From: Rutstroemia sp. NJR-2017a BVV2
Lineage: Eukaryota > Ascomycota > Leotiomycetes > Helotiales > Rutstroemiaceae
Length of the DNA: 64,000 nt
Reading direction: 5' to 3'
Assembly (NCBI GenBank): GCA_002946415.1
Contig: NJPS01000003.1
Coordinates: 1-64,000, forward strand
Below the pieces are notes generated by a model. The model did not search any database. It saw only the letters and a program-made list of their open reading frames with translations, and was not told the DNA's origin. Positions 12,261 to 25,720 of the stretch are shown here, one piece after another (within the stretch, counting starts at the first letter, position 1; each line of letters begins with the position of its first letter). Made by a program: the position numbers and the translations under genes.

Positions 12261-13941
12261 TCATAGAACTGGACCCGGACTCTCATACATATGCCCAGTC
12301 ACTGACAAAACAGTTCCTAATCCTTTATGCACCTCGGCCTGAAACGGTGCGAAAGGTACCCGCTCTCCATCAATCGCAATGTATCCATCTGATTGATTCT
12401 TGGGAATAATTCGGTACGCTTCAACTTTCCGATAGTTCACGTAAGGCAATCCAAAGAACTTCCCGTTCTCAACAGCAGGCATAAGTTGCAGAGCCGCGAG
12501 TCGACTTAGGTTGGCGTAGTCGACTGTCACTAGGTCCACGCAGCCGTCATTTGGGAGTGCGGCGGGAAAATAGTTTACATCGTAGCCTACCCAGGACATC
12601 TGGTTTCGAGATTAGTGAGTGAACTCTTCATATGTACTAGGTCAGTATGGTACTCACATTGCCGCAATAGAAATTCCCAATATTATCATGCGGGACAAGT
12701 TCCCATCCTTCCGGCAAGGGATCCTTTACAGTACCAAACTTCAATTCAGGTAATCCTTCTTCTGGTGTCAATTCTGCATCTCTCAGCGCTGCTAGGTCAT
12801 CCTTTCGGTCCCACGCTTCTTTGTGGAGTTTGACCATCTCAGCCTTGTCGTATGTTACCACTTTCGCTGCAATATCACACGGATAGAGTTTCTTCTGTAG
12901 AGACTTGATCACGAAACCGTAAATGAACCGGGTTCCCCCCATCCATCGTAAATGTTCGGTGCCCAGATCGAACTCTGCCACAATTCCCAGAGCTTGTGAT
13001 AGAAAAGATAGTATCCGGGTGTCTCCTTGTGTGATTGAAACAAGGTCCAGAGGCATCCGCAAACCTTTGACGATAGACACCGCCGCTATACTTGCAGATC
13101 TGATGTTACCATGCAAGCTGCAATGCAGACCATTCCCTGAGCCGCATGGTATATGCGCAACAGCCATTTTCGCCAGTGCCTTCCTTGCGTCTTTCCGTTT
13201 CCCCAAGCCATTAAACACCTCAAAGGGAAGACCATCCCCTGAACAACATATTATGACATCATAAGCTTCGATGTCCAGATTCTCCGCGATACTTATCGCC
13301 TCTTTGGCTTCCTTGGTCACCTGTACATCCAAGAATAAACGAGCCGCATCCAGGATTGGTGCCACTTCCTTCGCATACATCTTCTCCGAATATCCTTTCC
13401 CGCTCTTTGGATTGATCAGCACCTTAGCTCTTTTCTGCTGCTGCGATTTGCCGTAAGCGCGAGATTTTAGCCTCACGATCCATGATTCAACTAGGTCTCT
13501 TTCTTCTTCTATAGGGTACTTGAGTGTTGTAGCCTGTAAAGCCGTTTTCGAATTCTCTTTCGCGTAGCTGATGATAAGCTCGCTCTCCGTCATCTCAGCC
13601 CATAGAACATTGCGAAGTGAAATGGCACGTGAGGAAGCTGATCCGACGGGCTCAGAATAGGCGGACGCATCCAAAGTGACTGAACGACGAGAAGCTGCCG
13701 TTTTGGAGCCTTTCTCTCGTTTGCTTGCAGTCTCGGCTCCTGAGTTTGTATCAACATAATTCATATATTGGCAAGCATGAGACGTACCTTTGATCAAAAG
13801 CGACTCGGGACTCAAGGTCAAAGACACATTCTTGTTAACAAACAAGGTTGATTCTATGTCAAATGCGAATCCATTTCCATTCGTACCATTCGTTTTTGAA
13901 TGCGCCGGCGGATTCAAAGTTGTAGTAGTAGTAGAAGCCAT
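12261..13941 (-). CDS. lcb4: Sphingoid long-chain base kinase (Lcb4/Lcb5, sphingosine kinase family)
   Basis: Phosphorylates sphingoid bases such as dihydrosphingosine or phytosphingosine, controlling signalling and breakdown of sphingolipids. Exons 13941-12658 and 12599-12261, split by a 58-nt intron, encode 540 residues. The diacylglycerol-kinase-type catalytic domain starts at KRAKVLINPKSGKG, followed by VIICCSGDGLPFEVFNGL (nucleotide-binding SGDG near residue 235) and AHIPCGSGNGLHCSL. Downstream sphingosine-kinase blocks are GLRMPLDLVSI, LGIVAEFDLGTEHLRWMGG and, near the C-terminus, GYIAIDGERV. The N-terminal 170 residues are variable. Start at 13941 has no better upstream ATG in frame. 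Confidence 0.9.
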
Positions 13942-15489
13942 TTCGAACTACTGTATCCTCGATCAAGCGTCGCCAGCAAAGCGCAATTGACTTATCGCAA
14001 GTACAATAACGAACGTGATACCGAGGAGGTCTGAGATTATCCGGACCGAGCTTCGCTTGGCCAATGTACGTGAAATTGATACTGTAATGGACCACCGATT
14101 TATCCTTCCTCAGGTCATCGTTTTCAAGTTTTCTAGAAGTCGAATTCGAAGGATTGATCGATGCCAAAGATCTGATCTGCACACGTAACCTTATGATATT
14201 CGTGTTCTGTTTTCCCCACGGTTTGGTGAGATGAAACTCGTGAAGCTGGTGCGACGCGCTACTTATGACCTTACCTTCCTATCCTGGGGTTGTTTTCGCG
14301 AACACAGCAAAGGTTGCGGTTGGTTTGTCCCGGAACCTTGGCGATTGACAGGGATAGAGTGGGACACCATGATTCCTATCCGATGCGTCCGGCGTGGGCG
14401 ACCAACGTCCATCCCTCTGCTTCTCAATATTATTGTCGCACTCTCCTTCGTGATGCCTTCGAACGTTGATGTCGATGTCGAGGCGAAGTACTAGAAGCGT
14501 CACCTAAAAGAGCTATCCGCATACGGGAGGTCTCTCGACTAGTGCGCGAGGGGAGATGGAGCGACCGGTGCTCTAGCATGTCGAAATCGAGTGACTATAT
14601 GCCAAAGGAGTCACATTCGATGGGAACGCATCTCGATAATTTGTTCACTACAGTGTGACGCCCACTGGCACTACCTTCGTGGCACATGTCACGTGCCTTC
14701 CACAATCAGCTGATCTCATTGTCCATTTGCACTCTTTCAGTACACAGACAGTTCTGAGAGTGTGGAGTTCTGGAACCTTTTTCCCAACCAATTTCTTCAC
14801 AAATCCCTCAAAGTCAACCTTACAGCCTGCCTCGACCGCCGATGTGGCGGTCCATCTAATTGATTCATCCACTTGCCGCCGCGAAACATGGAAGTTCGGA
14901 TGCCCTACCCATATTTAGAGTTCAAGACGAGGGACATCGGAACAGGATTTGGGTCCGGCGCTCCCACCTCCCCCCGATATCAATACCGGCCGGGATTATT
15001 GCCAGGACGCAGGTGAATTGACTTCTCGTCACGCTCTACATAGGGGCTTGCAGATTTCACCTCAGATTATACCGGTAGTTGGTGCGGCATTGGAGAGGTT
15101 AAGCTGCGGGTTTCTTCGCACAGTGCTATAAAGCCTATCATTCGAATGCAGTCCCAGTCTCTGTTCTTCAGAGACCTAACATTCAGTGGATCAAATAATG
15201 TGGCGAAGCTCGACGGAAGCAGCCGGTAGTCAAATTTTGACACTGGCCGTGGATAATCTAGGAGGCTGAAACCAAATAAAATATGGAATTGGTCCGCGAT
15301 GTGTGTCCTTGATAGTAACTCCTATCGCCCTTAGGTGGATTGTGGTGTCTTTTCGGAAGAAGACGGGTGCTCAGACGTACATGCGAGTTAATGCCAGGCG
15401 CGTAAAGCTAATGATAGTCTCATTAAGACGGAATCGTATATATTACAGTGTAAAGTATCAAAATTCTAAGTCATTAATCCTGCCTCATA
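13942..15489. other. Intergenic, no gene seen
   Basis: About 1.5 kb. Several short ORFs on both strands lack domains or convincing splice structure. Nothing called. Confidence 0.55.
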
Positions 15490-16956
15490 TCAAACTTCAT
15501 CTAAACCTCGATCTCGACTATCATGCCCCTCACTCCTCTGCACACTATACTCCTGCGTCACACTAATACCCCCCCTCTCCCCATTCCCCTCTTTCCCCAT
15601 CGTCCCAAACTCCGTCCTCGACTCCACCCTCGTCTCCCACCTTGCTTCCTCAAGATCACTCTCCCTATCCATATCCCTATCCGACGTATCCGTCGTATTC
15701 TTCAGCTCAATCTGATCATCCCGTAGATTCCTACGCGTCTCCAAACGTGTGGTTGCAGAGTTCGATTTTCGATATCCGGATATGTTGGAGCGTGAGCCGG
15801 GTAGGAATCGGAAGGGCATGATTCTTTGCAGCACAGGTCGTAGGATGGGTCCGCATCCGATGAGAATTGCAATTCCGGGCTCGCTCGTGCTCCATATGTC
15901 TGTTTTGACGACGGTGTAGGAGAAGTCGCCGTAAAAGTCAACGCCCAGGAGGGAGATTATTCGGAAGATGCTTACGATCATGTCGCTACCGCCAAGGTTA
16001 GTGGTCAAGCAATAGAGTACAGAATGAATTGGTTCAGTTTTTGGGAGACGAACATGACACCAAGTGCAAATATCCCACTAATGGCGACCTTCTGCCCAAC
16101 GGGGAGTTGTAATTTCCAAACGATCGAGAAGGGAATCACCCATATGATTACATCGCAGAGCAAAGCCCATGCTGCGATCACGATATATAAAGTTAGTTGA
16201 TTCCCGCATTTACCTCCTTCAATCTCTTTGTCCCAGTTGTAACGGAATGGAACACAGATGGCTGCAGCAGCTATGATGACGAAGAGACCCCATGCTACAT
16301 TCAGGCAGACAACGGCATAGACTGTGAAATAATTGTTGTGCTTAGTGGAGTTTTTTCGTAAGATTTGGGTATGGTACATTGGGTTGACCCATGACTTACC
16401 GGCTTTCTTAATTTTTTGCGTGAATATTCGGATGAAGAACATACAAATAGAACAACGAATTAATGTCATCGTAATCCCGTATGGTATCTGAATGACTGTA
16501 ATAAGCTGTAAAATTAGCGATGCGCCCAAGCGTAATTCACTTGCAAATCATACCTGAAAGAGCTTCATGCGATTGGACTGGCTCAATGTCTCCATGTGAA
16601 AGCCCACACGGCCGTTCGTCGTCACTGCTCTTCCCTCAGCTCTTTTATGCAGACTGTATGGCGGTTTTCACGAGTACTCACTGAGTATATTGACTGCTGA
16701 ATGTCCATAGTAACCTATCTAGACCTTCGATTAGCACGTATTGCCAATGTATATCAGTTCCAAGGGGCATGAGACGTACCAGTCCACCTAACATCAACCA
16801 GTCATCACCACCCAGCGACACACTCTTCATGTGCCTCGAAATGAACCTTCCAAGAACTGAAATCGTCGATATAACCAAGAACATGATCGTAACTCCAATA
16901 ATGGCTCTTGATTCACTGCTACCAAAGCCCGCCACTTCGCGAATCTCGAGAGTCAT
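15490..16956 (-). CDS. Rhodopsin-domain (fungal SAT4-like) integral membrane protein
   Basis: Six exons: 16956-16780, 16718-16682, 16624-16554, 16505-16400, 16321-16054 and 15985-15490, 384 residues. The frame is kept through all junctions. The protein has about seven hydrophobic helices, for example IIGVTIMFLVISTISVLGRF, NVAWGLFVIIAAAAICV and VIIWVIPFSIVW. Family marks include the GRFISRHMK then GGDDWLML pair after helix 1, GRVGFHMETLS before helix 3, and CVPFRYNWD before helix 5. The cytosolic tail (last 130 residues) is polar, with many Arg and Glu. Members are common in plant-associated fungi, and some have been treated as candidate receptors; function here is unknown. A two-step splice around a 37-nt exon makes automated models likely to fail. 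Confidence 0.82.
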
Positions 16957-18441
16957 GTTACGTGTCGGTCTCCGCGACGACGAGGACAGGGATGATGATG
17001 TTTTTGGAGCCTCAGTCGGAGGAGACGATGTACAAGTGGAACCCTAGCTGTGAGGGAAACTGGGTGAGTCTTCTACGAATTAGGTGGGAATCAAAGGTCT
17101 TTAAGATGCGGAAGAAACTGATCACGAGGATGTAATCTGGCCATAAAAAGTAATTAAAAGTGCTGCAATTACGAAGTGAATTGATTCATTCATCCCATCT
17201 TCACACTGGCTGGAGAACTAATTGAGTACTCGAAAAAGATATTGAATGACTGGGCACCGTTTTGCTTGGGACGTAACGTGCCCCTAGGTGCACTGCACTT
17301 GCACAAAGAGCTGGAGAAGACCCACCAGTTCGACCGTCTGATGTCTAACCCCCGGATTGTGAAGTAAATGTTTCTGGAACTAACCAACATTGTTCTTCTA
17401 TCCACTTTAAATATGCCTTTCTCCAGTATAGTTCTGTCGATAACTGACGCGGGATATCATGTCAAGGGTCGAGGACCGGTTCCCTTGCAGCAGATCCACA
17501 AAATTCCTGGTAGGCATCAAACACTAACCCGCAGAATAACAATTTAAGCGCGTTCGTATCGTTCGAGGTAATGAACAGCCAAGATATTTTGATGATGACC
17601 TCCGCAGCACCTTGGCCAATCAAAACAGTTAAGGGTGGTATCTTTCTCCTCGAACACGAGGTAGTCTGTTAGGGTTCCTTGTGCTTGCATAGAGGGAAAT
17701 TCCTCAAAATCTCGGGACCATTAACAAACGCGAAATCTATTTTCGTAGAGTCCATGTTGAGTGCATATTGTGCTGTCTGAACAGTAGTGAGACTAGGGTT
17801 AAGTGACAGAGCTTCGGATTGTAAGGTCGAGGTTGCATGTGGTAGCTGCATTCCATGTTGAAGATGCAATCCTGCCGCATTCCTTGTCTGATTGATCATG
17901 ACAAGCATGCTGGAATCGAGATCGAAGCATGAATAGCAATGATGCTCGAATTTCGCTCCCGCACACAATCCTTTATCAACTATCGCGACTCTAGAACGGA
18001 TGAGGAAATATACGCTGGCACATGGAGAACGGACCATATCCGGCCATGTGCTACCCCTACCTGTTGAGTAGTTCGGCGCTTAAGGAATCCCCAATCGGGT
18101 GTATTGATATTCGTTCTATTCTGTTTGAGGTTAGATGCTTGTCGACCCCACTTCTATTCAGACGTCCCAAGAAATGGGTTCCTACATATCGCAATCGCCT
18201 ACATCAGATTTAGAGTGATGCAACATCACTGCCTTGCTCTTCAGCTGTCTTCCTAAATAGGAATTATTCTACTGCATCTGTAGCCAAGTCCTAAGTTGAA
18301 AGGCAAGTGATTTGTTTATTTTTAGGATTGTAACGTTAGAGCGATCTTTTCAGGTAGTGAACTGTGTTCTTGCTCAATGTATCGAGAGAAGACATTTGCG
18401 AGAAAGTAGTAACTATGAATGAAATAGCTCCTTATAGACGT
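16957..18441. other. Intergenic, no supported gene
   Basis: A 122-codon minus-strand ORF at 17669-18037 has no recognised domain, and no flanking exons were found, so it is not called. Confidence 0.5.
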
Positions 18442-18449
18442 CTAGTCAA

Positions 18450-18853
18450 ACGGAGATGGCCATCTAACTGTTCCAGGTCGCAGACGCTGAGTAATTTCTG
18501 TCAGAGACACGTATAACTGTTTCGAACTCAGTATTCTGAACTCAAGATAACTCCTGATACATACGCAAGAGTACCCGTCTCGCTTCATATAATCATATTC
18601 GGAGCTCCCAACGGTGCTGTTGATCTGGAAAGCATATCCCGTGAATGAAATAACGCTGATAGGACAACCTCTGGCCGGAGTAGTCCTCCGGGGCACCTTG
18701 CGTGATGGAGTATAGAGCCTGAACAAGACCCAAGTGCTGACGGCAATTTCCCACCCAAGTGGATTCATAGGCTCCACTTGATTTGCAAGCAACATCAACT
18801 GCTGGAGGACTGCTGGAGGAGTAATTGGTATAAGGATTTAGAAATTGAGACAA
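18450..18853 (-). pseudogene. Possible relic of a small cysteine-containing protein
   Basis: Two overlapping minus-strand frames each look coding over part of their length. Frame A has VDVACKSSGAYESTWVGNC followed by a Gln/Leu-rich stretch. Near 18680 the coding-like character moves to frame B, with ARGCPISVISFTGYAF and DYMKRDGYSC just before a GTATGT donor-like site. A frameshift within one ancestral small secreted cysteine-rich protein would explain this. No signal peptide or complete structure could be assembled, so this is tentative. Confidence 0.25.
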
Positions 18854-19426
18854 ATAGCATCAGCCGTGCAGTAAATTCTTTGACAGAAAGAGACCAGCTG
18901 CACGCCTCAGAATGATGTCTTTTATCCTCTCATAACATCGAATCTCCTTCTCATCATCACAACCTCCTTGTACACCATATCAACTCACTCATCAAACCTA
19001 GTCGTCAAAGTCAGCAACTATATCACCATCCCTCTCCTTTCATCCAAGAGATCCACAAGCTCCACAAACCTACCTACAAATCTTCTCTCCCCACTTCACC
19101 GACTCTCACCATCCCTTCCCCTTCCTGTCCACCTCATCCACCGACCGCTCGCATCAAAACTAAAATGCAACTTAATTGCAGGGATAATATTCACTTGAAC
19201 CTGCTTTCATGCATCACTCGCAAACACGGTGTATGCTCAGAAAATTACAAAGAAGAAAATGAAGGAATGATCAGAACTACATTTGGGATGGAATGCCTCT
19301 CATGCGTGTCTTGGTACCAGGAAAATGGACCCGCTGCACAGACTCATAAAAAAATTGCTTTTGTTTCATTAACCATGCATACCTATAAATTTAGATACAG
19401 CTCATATGATCCCCATCTCGGGAGTT

Positions 19427-21850
19427 CTAGATCCAAGGACCATTCATCAAGGTCGATCTATACTCTACATCATCAGGGCTTGAGTATAACGGCAATCCCA
19501 CATGCTCATTCAACCAATCCAACACAGTCTTATGCCACACCAAACTATTCTCCTGCTTCAGAACCCAATGGTTCTCATCAGGAAAGCTCAAAAATTTGCT
19601 CTCGACACCTCGTGCTTGGAGAACATTGAATGCAGCAAGACCTTCAGAGATGGGGAGTCTGTAGTCTAATTCGTTGTGCACGATTAAATGAGGTGTGCTC
19701 CATACATTGGTGTGGTTGGCGGGATTCCAGCGTGCGTAGTTGTCGAAGTTGTCCCACAAGGTACCGTTGAAATCATGTTGCATGAACCAAAGCTCTTCCG
19801 AGGAGTATTGTGCAAGAGTTGAGAAACAACCGTCGTGGGTGAAGAGGGCCTTGAATTTACGACCCAGTGGGTTGCCTTGGATCCAGTTCATCATGTATCC
19901 ACCGTAACTGGCTCCAAGTGCGATGGCACGGTCTGTGTCGACGTAGTTTAGGTTAGATTCGATGTACTCCCAGCCCTTTACAAGATCGTTGTATGGTCGA
20001 CCACCCCATTGATTTTGGATTCCATCAGTAAGGTTCTGGCCGAACCCTGTGCTACCGGTAGGGTTGAATGCTACGACAATGTAGCCTTGCTCAGCAAAAA
20101 CAGCCATGTTCCAGCGGGTACTCCATACATCTTCAGTAGCACCTTGTGGACCACCATGAACGTAGAATGCCAATGGATAAGTCTTATTCTCCACAAAGAA
20201 ACTTGGCTTAATGATCCAAGCATGGACGAGATAGTCACCATCTCCTTGGTAGTAGAACTCAGAGATGCTGCTTCTTGACAAGCCGTAAGACTTGAGGCTG
20301 TTGAGGTTGGATGAAATAACGTCAATCCCAGAGGAAGCGTTGCTAGCGACCGCTACTTTTGGATCAACAGAAGAGAAAACAGAGTTGTCCAGGAAACTCG
20401 TGCTGCTAACCAGAAGTTTATCTTTACCCAATGGGCGGAAGTCGGATACACCACCGTCCTTGTAAATTAGGGATGGAAGATCCTTGGCGAGGGACGGATC
20501 AGAAGGTAAAGCAAACAAGCGAACTCGTGCATAATCCTCTGCTTGTGCGTAAAGAGTCTTGCTATCTTGGCTATAGAGAAGGGCGCCGGGACTACGATCC
20601 CAGGCACCAATGCCATCTGAAGTTGCATAGAACTCAGTCGCAGTAGAGCTATTGGTGATATCGACTGCTAAGATGCGGTTCTTGTCGCTTTCATAGGCAA
20701 TGTCCTTCATACGAAGGAAGGCTAAAGACAAACCGGATGGAGAGAAAACAGGCGAAACCGAGGCACCTTCGAGCCCAGGGGTTTCAATAAGTTGCAATTT
20801 CGGGCTGGACTCGGTAAATGTCTTGAGCGGAATATAGTAAACGTCTGACTTCGTGGTAGTGGCTTGGTTCAATGTGGGATCTTTTGCAACGAATGCCAAA
20901 CCTTTAGCGCTAATGTCGAAGCTGTAAATATGTCAGCATCAAATTTGTCTTGAGAACTAGGATACTAACTTATCAGTAGAGCCGAATGGAGGAACTGGGG
21001 ATTCAAGCCCGGTACCATTCAAGGCATTGATGGGTTCGCTCAGAACGTAGCCATTGGAGCTCGTCGACAATGTCGCGTACCAGATGCTGTTTCGCTCCGG
21101 GGTCAAATCTGATACAATGTTAATAGCTGCACAAGACGTATTCTAGGCTTGTGTCTTACATGTATCCCAATGTCTCACAAAGATTTTCGTGTACGCCATC
21201 CCAGTGGAGCGGGGAGTTTTTGCAAGCTCGGGATTGTACAAAGTGCCGTTTGGTGATGCTTGACCAGTAAATGCAATGCCGAGGGTGCCATTACCGATGC
21301 TAACCATTTTAAGGTTGTCTACCGGTCCAGGTACAGATCCTGCAAGGATGGGTCTAGATGTGTCAGCTCAGGAAGCTCTTATAAGAAGATAATGTCCTGC
21401 CACTTCCAGACTCAGACCACGCCACCTATATTTTTAATGGTGGAATGAGCTCGCAGGAACAAGGAAAACTCACTCTGCGCCGGGTGCTGTCGCATCACCC
21501 ACAAGGAAATTTGTTGAGCCATCATCTTCGGACTCGAACCAGATAACCTTGCTTCCATCACCGAGCCAATTGGCGTTGCTGACAGCGCTTGAGTTGCTGA
21601 AAAGCCAAGAACTCCCATTCGAGAGATTCATCACGCGAAGCTCATGGGCGTTGGAGTGCTTGGCGAATGAGTAGGTAGCTACAGTATAAAAGGCCAATGT
21701 GCCATCAGCGTTCGGTACTGCTGTTCCTCGTCGAGGAGCACTCAGCATGACCTCGGGGGTGAACTGCGAGCTGTTGGTGTAGGCAGCATTGGCGATTGCT
21801 GTGGACAAGCACGCCACGAGCAAGAGTGGACTCCTCATAGTGAGCAACAT
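19427..21850 (-). CDS. dpp5: Secreted dipeptidyl peptidase V (S9 family serine peptidase)
   Basis: Cleaves X-Ala and similar dipeptides from peptide N-termini outside the cell. Exons 21850-21474, 21353-21160, 21108-20970 and 20921-19427 give 734 residues, the usual DPP V size. Signal peptide: SPLLLVACLSTAIANA. A beta-propeller region precedes the alpha/beta hydrolase domain (from about residue 480). Catalytic triad: Ser in GASYGGYM (about 575), Asp in HNELDYRLP (about 656) and His in DENHWV (about 688). The oxyanion-region motif FYVHGGPQG is present. Several N-glycosylation sequons are visible. The ATG at 21850 was chosen; the frame extends further upstream only through non-ATG codons, and a second Met at 21838 is also possible. 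Confidence 0.93.
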
Positions 21851-22969
21851 AGCTTTTGCTGTCTTCGAAACAGGCAATGGGAAGCTTATGGGAGAATAAG
21901 TAGTCCAAGCAATTGCATGGGCAAATGCCGGGCTTATATATGTTTGCCACGATGACCACCGACATTAGCTCATATGCCGTTATCTGCGGATCCGATGTTG
22001 CGAATAATGCCAAGACTCCGCAACGGTGAACATTTTGCAGCATACTCGAAATCATAAGTCATCAGTTACATGAAAACATTGCAAAGTAGCACAGAGTGCG
22101 GAGAATCCTGTTATCAGAAAACCATGTTTACCGTCATTTTATTTGTCCATCAGGCGATCCCCTTGAGCTGGTGGGTTCAGCCGGTCTGACCGCCAATTAA
22201 GAGGCAGCCTTCCAGCCTCGGACGAAGCAGTTTATTCGTATCGAGGCCGGTCGGAACGGAAGCTAGGAGCTTGGGCGTAACGCGAGGGGAAAGTCGTAGT
22301 TGATATTAGCAGCCGTCGCCCTAAGAGGAAGGAGCCAAGTAATGCCAATGTTTTCCAAATTTCCAACCTCAAAAATGGAGAATTCCGGTTCGTCTGGAGC
22401 TGCACGTGACCGTGTTACCAAGGATCACTGCATGGTGGGGAAGAGTTCAGCCCGCAATAGTTTTCAACCTGGACAAAGAAAAGACCTTGGTGTACTTCGT
22501 ATGATCCCTATTAGAGCATCTTAGAAAAATTCGAAATCAACTCAAAAATGAGATACAAGTAGCTCAAAGTCTCAACCGTTCTGTGAATTAGCATTGATAT
22601 TTGAATCTTAACCCTATCTTTTACTATATGTTTCTAGAGCGTCGCTAGGCATCGGAGAGTAGTGCTGATAGCTACCTAGGTGTGACGAGCTGCAAACTCG
22701 TCGGCATGAAAAATTACAAGACGTGCAGAGCAATCTGGGTAACCGCGAATCAAGCTTTATGTCAAGCAGAGCTACCGTTGGTTGTTGTGAATGAAGTTGT
22801 TACTCTGAAGAGGCCCAGAGAGATCCAGACAGCAAATCTTTTAACCTGAGGTGAATGGTCTTGGTGAACTTCGCACCTTGCGAATATTGTTATAGAATAC
22901 ATGCTACATACGCTTGTAGTACAGTGGGGAGTGCATTTAATCATCATTACCTACCAACCAGCTCATTCA
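21851..22969. other. Intergenic, no gene seen
   Basis: About 1.1 kb between the DPP V start and the prohibitin 3' end. It should contain the DPP V promoter. No RNA or coding signal recognised. Confidence 0.55.
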
Positions 22970-24006
22970 TTACGCCTTTTTGCTTTTGTCCTCATATCCC
23001 TCCGCCACATTTAAGCCCAGTCCCTCTGCGTCCAGATACATCTTATTGCGTCCTCCAGCCTCTTGAATAATCTGTGCAATAGCCCTGGCATTCTCGATTC
23101 TCTTCAAATCAACGTATGATCGACTCTTCTTGATCGCATCACCAATCAGCTCAGCAGATCGTGCTTCTCCCTGAGCCTTGACAATCATAGCTTGTTTCTC
23201 TTGACGTGCCTTGTCGACGACGAAAGCTGCACGTTGTGCTTCTTGTTGTGCTACCTGCTTGGCTTCAACTGCTGCAGTGAACTCGGGGGAGAAGGCGAGA
23301 TGCTACTTTATGTTAGAACAAACCGGTTTTGACATAGGGCAGATTATATCATACAGTTAATGAAACATCATCAAGCATGATGTTGAATCTGGCAGCTCTC
23401 TTCGACAAATTCTCTCTGACCAATCGTGCGACCATCTCACGCTGGGTGATCAATTGACTGGCATTGAATTGTGCGACCACACTCTTTAGAACTTCATTGA
23501 CGATCGACGGTAAAACTCGCTCATCATAGTCGGTACCTAAGGTTCGGTAGATTTGAGGAAGGGCGTCAACGCGGGGTCGAGAGAGGACACGGCAGGTAAT
23601 GTTGACCATTTGTAAATCTTTCGTGCCAGTGAGAGAGGCGACATTGCGTGGCTTCGCTCGTACATCGTAGTCTATGGGTGTCTCGAACCATGGGATCTTA
23701 ATGTGTGTTCCTGAAAAAGTGATGCATTAGTCGCCATCGATGAAAACAGGCCCCGAGAAAAGTAATTCCCGTACCTTCACCATAAATCTGTTTTCCAACA
23801 CCGCCTATTCTGGTATACTTAATAGCTCTGTGACCACCATCAACGTTGAAGAGGGCATTGTTTCCGACCATCAAAAGTGCCACCAATGCAATACCCCCTC
23901 CAACTGCAGTGGCCATGCCCTTTGGTGGTGGTCCGGCGCCACCTCTTCTGCCAGCATCATTGGCCATCCTCTGAAGCCTCTTGAACATATCCTGTGGGTT
24001 TGACAT
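22970..24006 (-). CDS. phb2: Prohibitin-2, inner mitochondrial membrane scaffold subunit
   Basis: Forms ring complexes with prohibitin-1 in the mitochondrial inner membrane, where they stabilise membrane proteins and regulate m-AAA protease. Exons 24006-23775, 23710-23355 and 23302-22970 encode 306 residues. The N-terminus has a single hydrophobic anchor ([17 protein letters not shown]), then [15 protein letters not shown]. The SPFH domain includes [36 protein letters not shown] and [15 protein letters not shown]-terminal coiled coil includes [15 protein letters not shown] sequence and ends in a Lys-rich tail. The longer Gly-rich N-terminus indicates Phb2 rather than Phb1. Divergent from the CstF-64-like gene. 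Confidence 0.94.
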
Positions 24007-24549
24007 CTTGCTGAGCTGTACCAGGCTAGAAACAAGCAGTTAGAAGAACTTGTAGAGATTACCCAATCCGCGATTGTTGACGATGAGGGATGTTCGGGAA
24101 GCTTCAATTCGAAAAGCGTTCTAGTGCATTTTTTTAGCCGCGCCTCCCCACACGAGCTTTGGCGTCAGCAGCCTTAGGGAAGTTTAGGTTTTTGGCGAAG
24201 CGCGACCAACTTCTCTGTCTCTGCTGAACCTCTATTAAAAATGTCACATCAAGAAGATTAATTCATCACAGGCCGCCATTTTCCTTTCCAACTTACGGGA
24301 CATATCCTGATTGACAGTGGCTTCGGGAGAATACAAGGCGGGTTTTAGGATAGCCAGGAATCACTTCTTCAAAGACTTCTGTGCCATTTCTTCTCTGCAA
24401 ACAAAAAAATACTTTGGTGATAAAAGAAGTGATTGTTCCAGTTTCATTCCTTTGAAAGATCATCATCTCAACCAAGGCCACCTCAATTGAGGTCTTTCTT
24501 ACCATCTGCAATCTATCCCATACCCATTACCAGCCATCCTACCTTCAAG
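24007..24549. other. Divergent intergenic region between phb2 and the CstF-64-like gene
   Basis: Shared 5' region of 543 bp, presumably containing both promoters. No further feature recognised. Confidence 0.6.
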
Positions 24550-25720
24550 ATGTCAAAGCCGCCTTCTAAATCCGTGTTTGTGGGAAATATCCCTTATGGT
24601 AACTATGCTCGTCTCTCCTGCATAGCTGTCATTACATGCTAATAAAATTACTTTCATAGGCCTTACCGAGGAACAAATAGTAGACATCTTTAACAGCGCG
24701 GGAAATGTGGTTAACTTTCGACTTGTTTATGATCGCGAGACGGGGAGACCCAAAGGCTTCGGGTTTGCAGAGTATCCTGATTCAGGTACGTGGTACAGCG
24801 CGGCATGTCCGAAAGACCATGGGTCTATTCTGTTACACTGCTAATAATTTCGCGTTTATAGATTCCGCTGCTTCAGCAGTACGAAATTTAAACGATTATG
24901 AGATCATGAATCGAAAATTGCGCGTGGATTTCTCAAATGACGGCGGTGAGGACGACAATAATGTAAGTGGAATTGCTATATCCCGATAAATAAGTCGACA
25001 GCAATGCGCAAATGATGCTAATCTTTTATTCCACAGTCTTCGCATCCAACGTACCAACCTCCACCACTACCTACAAACGGGCTGCCAATACCCCCTCCAT
25101 CCCTTCCAATGCCTCCTGCGGCTTCCTCGCTACCACCTCTACCTGTAGGTGTCGATCTTCCACCGAATCTTACGTGCCCCGACGCTATCTCGCGGACTTT
25201 AAGTACTCTTCCACCTAGTCAACTTCTCGATGTCCTCTCACAGATGAAGACTTTGGCTTCCACAGATCCTCAAAAGGCTACAGAACTCCTCCACCAAGCT
25301 CCACAGCTCTCTTACGCGATTTTCCAAGCTCTCCTCTTGATGGGTCTCGTCCAACCTGAAGCCCTTACTTCCGTAATCGAATCATCGGCTGTTGCTCCCA
25401 CACCAGCACCCGCTGTCAATGTCCCACCACCTGTCGTTGCGCCAACTGCCCAGTATGGAGGTTCAGGATATCCTGCTGGCTATCCTCCACCACCTCCCCA
25501 TATGGCTGGTCAAATGGGCATGCCTATAATGAGCGCAACACCAGTGCAAGGTTATGCACCACCGCCTCCACCACCTGTACAGCAACCAGTACAACAGCCT
25601 GAGCCGGATGCGAATGCGTTGATGGCGCAAGTTATGGCTATGCCACAGGAATTAATTGATAGTCTACCACCAGCCGACAGGGCACAGTTGATGGCATTGA
25701 AGGCAAGCTTTGGAAGGTAG
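24550..25720 (+). CDS. Cleavage stimulation factor subunit 2 (CstF-64/Rna15-like), RRM protein
   Basis: Binds GU/U-rich elements in pre-mRNA during 3' end cleavage and polyadenylation. Exons 24550-24598, 24660-24785, 24862-24962 and 25037-25720 give 319 residues. The N-terminal RRM shows RNP2 (VFVGNIPYG) and RNP1 (KGFGFAEY), then the classic [20 protein letters not shown]. After a Pro-rich linker comes the CSTF2 hinge ([16 protein letters not shown], then [11 protein letters not shown]), which binds CstF-77. A second Pro/Gln/Tyr/Gly-rich disordered stretch precedes the short C-terminal domain [17 protein letters not shown]. All three parts of the family are therefore present. Confidence 0.93.

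Noticed and set aside
17669..18037. 122-codon minus-strand ORF
   Set aside because: No recognisable family or neighbouring exons.
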